Assembly: GCA_022827045.1 (NCBI GenBank)
Contig: JAJDTQ010000201.1
Span: 1 to 8,364, forward strand
DNA length: 8,364 nt
Direction: 5' to 3'
Source: Candidatus Binatia bacterium
GTDB lineage: Bacteria; Desulfobacterota_B; Binatia; UBA9968; JAJDTQ01
A program made the position numbers and the translations under genes. Positions 5,277-8,364 of this stretch are shown piece by piece. Numbering within the stretch: position 1 is the first letter of the stretch; each line of letters begins with the position of its first letter. The notes under the pieces were generated by a model, which saw nothing but the letters and a program-made list of their open reading frames with translations, was not told the DNA's origin and searched no databases.

Positions 5277-6470
5277 TCATGCCACGTGCAGTCCGTGGCT
5301 CTCCTTTGGCTCGGGGTAATGGAAACGTTCGATCTCGACGTGGTCCGCCCCGAGGCCGGTCAGCTCCTCGACGTCGAGGGCTGCCTCCGCCTCGCGCGCC
5401 CGCCGCAGGGTGGCCTTCACCGCCGGGTGTTTGGGCACGAAGAGCTGGCAACAGTCCTGATCGGGTTGGACCGAGGTTTCGAAGGTGCCGATGGACATGG
5501 CCTGGTCGATGATCTCCTGCTTGTCCATGCCGATGAGGGGGCGCAGCACCGGCAGGCGCGCGGCCTCCTCGATGACGGCGATGTTGGGCAGCGTCTGGGA
5601 CGCCACCTGGGCCAGGCTCTCGCCGGTCACCAGCGCCCGGGCGCGTTCCTTGGCGGCGATGACGGAAGCGATCCGGAGCATCATCCTGCGGTAGATGACG
5701 ACCCGGAGCGGCCGCAGCACGGCGGCGACGATGCGGCGCTGGATCTCGCCGAAGGGCACCAGGTAGAGCCGTGAGACGAACTGGTAGCGGGTCAGCATCT
5801 CCACCAGCGCCTTGGATTTTTCCTGCGACGAGCGGTCCAGGAACGGGCTGCTGTGGAAGTGGACGAAGATGAGACGGCAGCCGCGCTGCATCATCCGGTA
5901 CGAGGCCACCGGGGAATCGATGCCCCCGGAGATCAGCGACACCAGCCGCCCGCTGGCGCCCACGGGCAAACCGCCGGGTCCCGGTACCCGCCGCAGGCTT
6001 ACGAACGCACTCGACGGCAGGATCTCCACGGACACGGTCAACTCGGGCCGCGTCAGGTCCACCCGCGCCCCGGAATGGGCCTTGACCAACGCGCCCAGCT
6101 CCCGGTTGATGTCGTTGGAGGTGAGCGGAAAACGCTTGTCCACGCGCCGGGTCTCGACCCGGAACGAATCGAAGGACTGCCCCTGAAGCGCTTCCAGGAC
6201 ATAGGCGCCGAGGGACGACATGTCGGCGTCGGTGCGTTCCACCAGCGAGAAATTGGCAATGCCGAACACTCGGCCGAGCCGGTCGGTCAGTTCCTCCGGC
6301 GGGACGTCGTGGTTGAAGTTGAGGAGCAGCCGGGACGAGGCGTTGCGGATCTCCCTGAGTCCCATTCCACGCAACGCCGTGCTCAGGTTCTTCTTGAGGT
6401 GCTCGACGAACCAGGCGCGGTTGCCTCGTTTGAGGGCGATCTCGTGGTATCGGACCAGGGCCGAGCGCAT
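5277..6470 (-). CDS. thiI: tRNA sulfurtransferase / 4-thiouridine synthetase ThiI, no rhodanese domain
   Basis: ThiI adenylates and thiolates U8 of tRNA and in many bacteria also feeds sulfur to thiamine thiazole synthesis. From ATG 6470 the protein has 397 residues. The N-terminal ferredoxin-like part (LVRYHEIALKRGNR, 5-18) and THUMP domain (to about 165) are followed by the PP-loop ATPase motif SGGIDSPVA (181-189). Further on come TGESLAQVASQT (282-293) and DCCQLFVPKHP (339-349), which carries the conserved active-site cysteine. The protein ends near residue 397, the length of rhodanese-free ThiI; the E. coli type is about 480 and ends in a rhodanese domain. The frame is open to 6638, but the start at 6470 best matches the family N terminus. 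ATG 6527, with AGGTGA 7 nt upstream, is an alternative adding 19 residues. The M20 gene follows 4 nt later; the cupin operon is divergent. Confidence 0.93.
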   Translation of the reverse strand: MRSALVRYHEIALKRGNRAWFVEHLKKNLSTALRGMGLREIRNASSRLLLNFNHDVPPEELTDRLGRVFGIANFSLVERTDADMSSLGAYVLEALQGQSFDSFRVETRRVDKRFPLTSNDINRELGALVKAHSGARVDLTRPELTVSVEILPSSAFVSLRRVPGPGGLPVGASGRLVSLISGGIDSPVASYRMMQRGCRLIFVHFHSSPFLDRSSQEKSKALVEMLTRYQFVSRLYLVPFGEIQRRIVAAVLRPLRVVIYRRMMLRIASVIAAKERARALVTGESLAQVASQTLPNIAVIEEAARLPVLRPLIGMDKQEIIDQAMSIGTFETSVQPDQDCCQLFVPKHPAVKATLRRAREAEAALDVEELTGLGADHVEIERFHYPEPKESHGLHVA

Positions 6471-6476
6471 GACGGA

Positions 6477-6485
6477 AAAATACCA
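6477..6485 (-). promoter_or_regulatory. Candidate extended -10 promoter for thiI, possibly leaderless
   Basis: On the minus strand TGG TATTTT (6485-6477) forms an extended -10 element without a good -35. Transcription would start about 7 nt further, at or next to the ATG at 6470. No Shine-Dalgarno sequence precedes that ATG. Together these suggest a leaderless thiI message, but the alternative start at 6527 would put this element inside the gene. Confidence 0.3.
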
Positions 6486-6498
6486 GATCGGCGGAACT

Positions 6499-6527
6499 TT
6501 TGCATGGAAAGCCGCCTGTGGTACCAT
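6499..6527 (+). promoter_or_regulatory. Candidate sigma-70 promoter for the cupin-NTF2-SDR operon
   Basis: TTTGCA (6499-6504, 4 of 6) and TACCAT (6522-6527, 4 of 6) are 17 bp apart, and TGG directly before TACCAT gives an extended -10. Transcription would begin near 6534, leaving a leader of about 20 nt that contains the ribosome-binding site. This is a consensus match only. Confidence 0.4.
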
Positions 6528-6540
6528 GAGGGATTCACCT

Positions 6541-6545
6541 GGAGG
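6541..6545 (+). promoter_or_regulatory. Ribosome-binding site of the cupin gene, deciding the start
   Basis: GGAGG lies 7 nt before ATG 6553. The reading frame is open far upstream (to 6220) through the antisense of thiI, and this site is the main reason to place the start at 6553. Confidence 0.8.
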
Positions 6546-6552
6546 TTCATAC

Positions 6553-6879
6553 ATGGAAACATTCAGAAAGGTTTCGGACGTCGCGCAATTCTCGCCGGAG
6601 AAGATGAAGAAGAACGGCCTCTTCGAGACGGAGCGCATGTTTTGCGACGTCTATTGCTTCGAGGCCGGACAGGTCCAGAGCATGCATAGCCACGAAGGGT
6701 CGGACAAGGTCTACTTCGTGCTGGAGGGCAGGGGGCGGTTCCGCATCGGCGACGAGGAGCGCGATCTCGGCAAGGACGAGGTGGTGCTGGCTCCCTCGGG
6801 CGAGCCCCACGGCGTGGAGAATCTCGGGCCGGAGCGGTTGAAGCTCTTGGTGGTCATGGCGCCGCGCCCCAGCCATTGA
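6553..6879 (+). CDS. Small single-domain cupin protein
   Basis: This 108-residue protein folds as one conserved cupin barrel. Motif 1 is G39-x5-H45-x-H47-x3-D51-x-x-x-x-x-x-x-G59 (GQVQSMHSHEGSDKVYFVLEG), with Asp51 where Glu is more usual. Motif 2 is P81-x-G-x2-H86-x3-N90 (PSGEPHGVEN). The three histidines should bind a divalent metal. Such mini-cupins act as small isomerases, dioxygenases, or sugar and small-molecule sensors; the activity here cannot be told. It is the first gene of a plus-strand operon, 13 nt before the NTF2-like gene, and divergent from thiI. No signal peptide is present, so it is cytoplasmic. The family assignment is firm; the role is open. Confidence 0.9.
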   Translation: METFRKVSDVAQFSPEKMKKNGLFETERMFCDVYCFEAGQVQSMHSHEGSDKVYFVLEGRGRFRIGDEERDLGKDEVVLAPSGEPHGVENLGPERLKLLVVMAPRPSH

Positions 6880-6892
6880 GGCCCCTTGCGTC

Positions 6893-7309
6893 ATGACCGC
6901 GGAAGATCCCGTGAACGATGTCAACCGGCGCTTCTACGAAGCGTTCGAGAGCCTCGACATCAAGCGCATGGAGGGGATCTGGCTGCGCGAGGACTACATC
7001 AAGTGCGTCCATCCCGGCTGGGCCCTGTTGTCCGGCTGGGACGCTGTCATGGAGAGCTGGCGGCGGATTTTCGAGAACACGGAGCAGATGCGCTTTACGC
7101 TCACCGACGTGCAGGCGCGCGTGCAGGGCGATCTGGCCTGGGTCACGCTTTACGAGAACCTGGCCTCCAGACTCCAGGGGCAAACCAATGCCGCCGTGGT
7201 GCTGGCCACCAACATCTATGAAAAGCGCCCCGACGGCTGGTTCATGATCCACCACCACGGCTCGCCCGTGATGATGGCCGATCCCGAGCCTCATTCCACC
7301 GTGCAGTGA
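6893..7309 (+). CDS. NTF2-like / SnoaL-type superfamily protein
   Basis: This 138-residue protein matches the SnoaL_3/ketosteroid-isomerase-like branch of the NTF2 fold. It has an N-terminal helix pair (NDVNRRFYEAFESLDIKRMEGIW), then CVHPGWALLSGWDAVMESWRRIF, a beta sheet with an alternating pattern (ARVQGDLAWVTLYENL), and the closing DGWFMIHHHGSP strand typical of the group. Members range from small isomerases and cyclases to binding proteins and are often encoded next to oxidoreductases, as here. The ATG has only a weak ribosome-binding site, but it lies 13 nt after the cupin stop and is likely coupled. The stop TGA shares bases with the GTG start of the SDR gene. The catalytic role is not deducible. 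Confidence 0.85.
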   Translation: MTAEDPVNDVNRRFYEAFESLDIKRMEGIWLREDYIKCVHPGWALLSGWDAVMESWRRIFENTEQMRFTLTDVQARVQGDLAWVTLYENLASRLQGQTNAAVVLATNIYEKRPDGWFMIHHHGSPVMMADPEPHSTVQ

Positions 7310-8025
7310 AGCTTCTTCAGGACAAGGTCTGCATTGTCACCGGCGCGGGCCGCGGCATCGGCCGCGCCATCGCGCTCCGAGCCGCCGAAGAGGGTTGCCG
7401 CACGGTGCTCGCGGCGCGAAGTGAGGACCAGCTCGAAGCGGTGCGGGCCGAGATCGAGTCACGGGGTGGACAGGCTTGCCCGTTTCGCGCCGATCTGTCC
7501 CGGCAGGAGGACCTGGAGGCGCTGGTGGAGGGGACTCTCGCCCGGTTGGGGACCGTCGATTTCCTCGTCAACAACGCCGGCTGGGGCACCAAGGCCAACG
7601 TCTCCAAGGCCCGGGTGAAGGACTGGGAGCAGACCCTCCGGGTCAACCTGCTGGCGCCCATGATCCTGAGTCAGCTCGTGCTGCCGACTCTCACGGCCAG
7701 GCAGTCGGGGGCCATCGTCAACATCTCGTCGATATCGGGGCGGGCAGGGCAGGGCGGGTCCGCGGCCTACGCTGCCTCCAAGGCCGGGCTCATCGCATTC
7801 AGCCAGGCCCTGTTCGAGGAGGTGCGCGAGCACGACATCAAGGTGGCGGCGATCCTGCCCGGATTCGTGGACACGGATATGATACCGCCGGTCAGGCATC
7901 TCGACCGGTCCCGGATGATACAGGCCGAGGACATAGCCGAGGCAGTGCTGTTCGTCCTCACCACGCCGCCCACCGCCTGTCCGGTGGAGATCACCGTCCG
8001 CCCCCAGCGGACGCCCTATCGGTAG
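7306..8025 (+). CDS. Short-chain dehydrogenase/reductase (FabG-like SDR)
   Basis: This 239-residue NAD(P)-dependent oxidoreductase has the full classical SDR set. The cofactor motif is TGAGRGIG (12-19), followed by D63 in RADLS and NNAG (89-92). The catalytic residues are N114, S142, Y155 and K159 (YAASK). Arg38 after the second strand (AARS) hints at NADPH preference. It ends with PVEITVRPQRTPYR rather than the GGM end of FabG, so it is probably not a true 3-oxoacyl-ACP reductase but a related reductase of unknown substrate. Translation starts at GTG 7306, which overlaps the upstream TGA as GTGA, implying translational coupling with the NTF2-like gene. It is the last gene of the operon; a large inverted repeat follows. 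Confidence 0.93.
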   Translation: MKLLQDKVCIVTGAGRGIGRAIALRAAEEGCRTVLAARSEDQLEAVRAEIESRGGQACPFRADLSRQEDLEALVEGTLARLGTVDFLVNNAGWGTKANVSKARVKDWEQTLRVNLLAPMILSQLVLPTLTARQSGAIVNISSISGRAGQGGSAAYAASKAGLIAFSQALFEEVREHDIKVAAILPGFVDTDMIPPVRHLDRSRMIQAEDIAEAVLFVLTTPPTACPVEITVRPQRTPYR

Positions 8026-8038
8026 CGTGTTCCGACGG

Positions 8039-8126
8039 ACCCTCACCCGGCCTTCCGCCGACCTCTCCCAGAGCGAGAGGTCTAATTGGACCCCCTTTCC
8101 CTCTGGGAGAGGGTTGGGGTGAGGGC
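8039..8126. repeat. Interspersed imperfect inverted repeat between convergent genes
   Basis: Outer arms CCCTCACCC (8040-8048) and GGGTGAGGG (8117-8125) pair, and inner arms CCTCTCCCAGAG (8062-8073) and CTCTGGGAGAGG (8101-8112) form a perfect 12-bp match. The left inner arm can alternatively fold locally as ACCTCTC with GAGAGGT (8061-8067 and 8075-8081). From memory, CCCTCACCC...CCTCTCCC...GGGAGAGGG...GGGTGAGGG elements recur between genes in many high-GC genomes. The element sits between the SDR stop and the stop of the MoeB/ThiF gene, so it may serve as a two-way terminator or mRNA stabiliser. No transposase is associated. Confidence 0.75.
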
Positions 8127-8138
8127 TACCAGGTAACC

Positions 8139-8364
8139 TCAGGCCGCTCCCTGGAGATTGCAGAACTCCTCGTAGTCGATGAGTTCGTGAATGGTGGGCG
8201 TTTCCCCGCACATCGGGCAATCAGGGTCCTCCCGCAGGCGCAGCGTGTTGATCTCCATGGTCAGTGTATTGAAATGGAGCAGCCGGCCGACCAGGGAGTC
8301 GCCCTTGCCGAGGATGAGCTTGATGGTCTCCACCGCCTGGATGGTGCCGATGAGCCCGGGAAGG
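8139..8364 (-). CDS. MoeB/ThiF-family E1-like adenylyltransferase, C-terminal fragment (gene continues past the window)
   Basis: Only the last 74 residues are in the window; the frame is open to the right edge, so the N terminus lies beyond 8364. The fragment begins LPGLIGTIQAVETIKLILGKGDSLVGRLL..., the conserved end of the ThiF/MoeB fold. It continues through a strand pair (FNTLTMEINTLRLR) to DPDCPMCGETPTIHELIDYEEFC. The CPMC pair is the second half of the structural zinc site; the first pair should lie upstream. Family members adenylate the C-terminal Gly-Gly of small sulfur-carrier proteins (MoaD, ThiS, CysO types) for molybdopterin, thiazole, tRNA or cysteine synthesis. Which carrier is served cannot be told from this end. 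The gene is convergent with the SDR operon. Confidence 0.9.
   Translation of the reverse strand, partial: LPGLIGTIQAVETIKLILGKGDSLVGRLLHFNTLTMEINTLRLREDPDCPMCGETPTIHELIDYEEFCNLQGAA

Noticed and set aside
4190..5512. 440-residue plus-strand frame antisense to the M20 and thiI genes
   Set aside because: It crosses two real genes on the opposite strand and has no domain pattern or ribosome-binding site.
7459..8220. 253-residue minus-strand frame across the SDR gene and the repeat element
   Set aside because: Antisense to a clear SDR and runs through the inverted repeat, with no domain pattern.
1..8364. CRISPR array, toxin-antitoxin, restriction or phage-defence genes
   Set aside because: No regularly spaced short repeats and no matching protein families were seen on either strand.

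Overview
The window is high-GC DNA with densely packed genes and short spacers. The two periplasmic TctC/Bug-type binding proteins with Sec signal peptides point to a Gram-negative bacterium. Such proteins are common in proteobacteria and in uncultured relatives such as Desulfobacterota, Tectomicrobia and Rokubacteria. No single gene fixes the taxon and there is no rRNA or tRNA gene here, so the assignment is an inference.

Layout, left to right. (1) Positions 1-1339 hold a complete IS3-family insertion sequence: matched inverted ends, orfA, a textbook -1 frameshift signal, and an orfB broken by an in-frame amber codon. (2) On the minus strand, 1340-3667 carries two tandem, about 85% identical genes for tripartite-tricarboxylate-type solute-binding proteins (SBP2 first, then SBP1). 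A very strong intrinsic terminator lies between them. Just past SBP1, at the edge of the IS, are a ribosome-binding site and an ATG whose leader resembles those of the two SBP genes. They look like the start of a third tandem gene that the IS split off. (3) Positions 3668-3859 are a regulatory gap with a likely promoter for SBP2, a direct repeat and a perfect palindrome. (4) On the minus strand, thiI (tRNA 4-thiouridine synthetase without a rhodanese domain) is followed 4 nt later by an M20 metallopeptidase gene, so the two are probably cotranscribed. (5) On the plus strand, divergent from thiI, a compact operon encodes a small cupin, an NTF2/SnoaL-like protein and a short-chain dehydrogenase; the last two genes overlap by 3 nt. 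(6) Positions 8039-8126 are an interspersed inverted-repeat element between convergent genes. (7) The right edge holds the C-terminal end of a MoeB/ThiF-type E1-like adenylyltransferase on the minus strand.

How the genes may work together: the SBPs should capture organic acids or similar small molecules in the periplasm, but no TctA or TctB membrane partner is present in the window. ThiI and the MoeB/ThiF protein both belong to sulfur-relay chemistry. The cupin-NTF2-SDR trio looks like a small-molecule metabolism operon whose substrate cannot be told from sequence. I do not see a defence system, CRISPR array or other evident new system. The most unusual points are the IS inserted at a start codon, the amber-broken transposase with an intact frameshift signal, and the terminator-separated SBP duplication.
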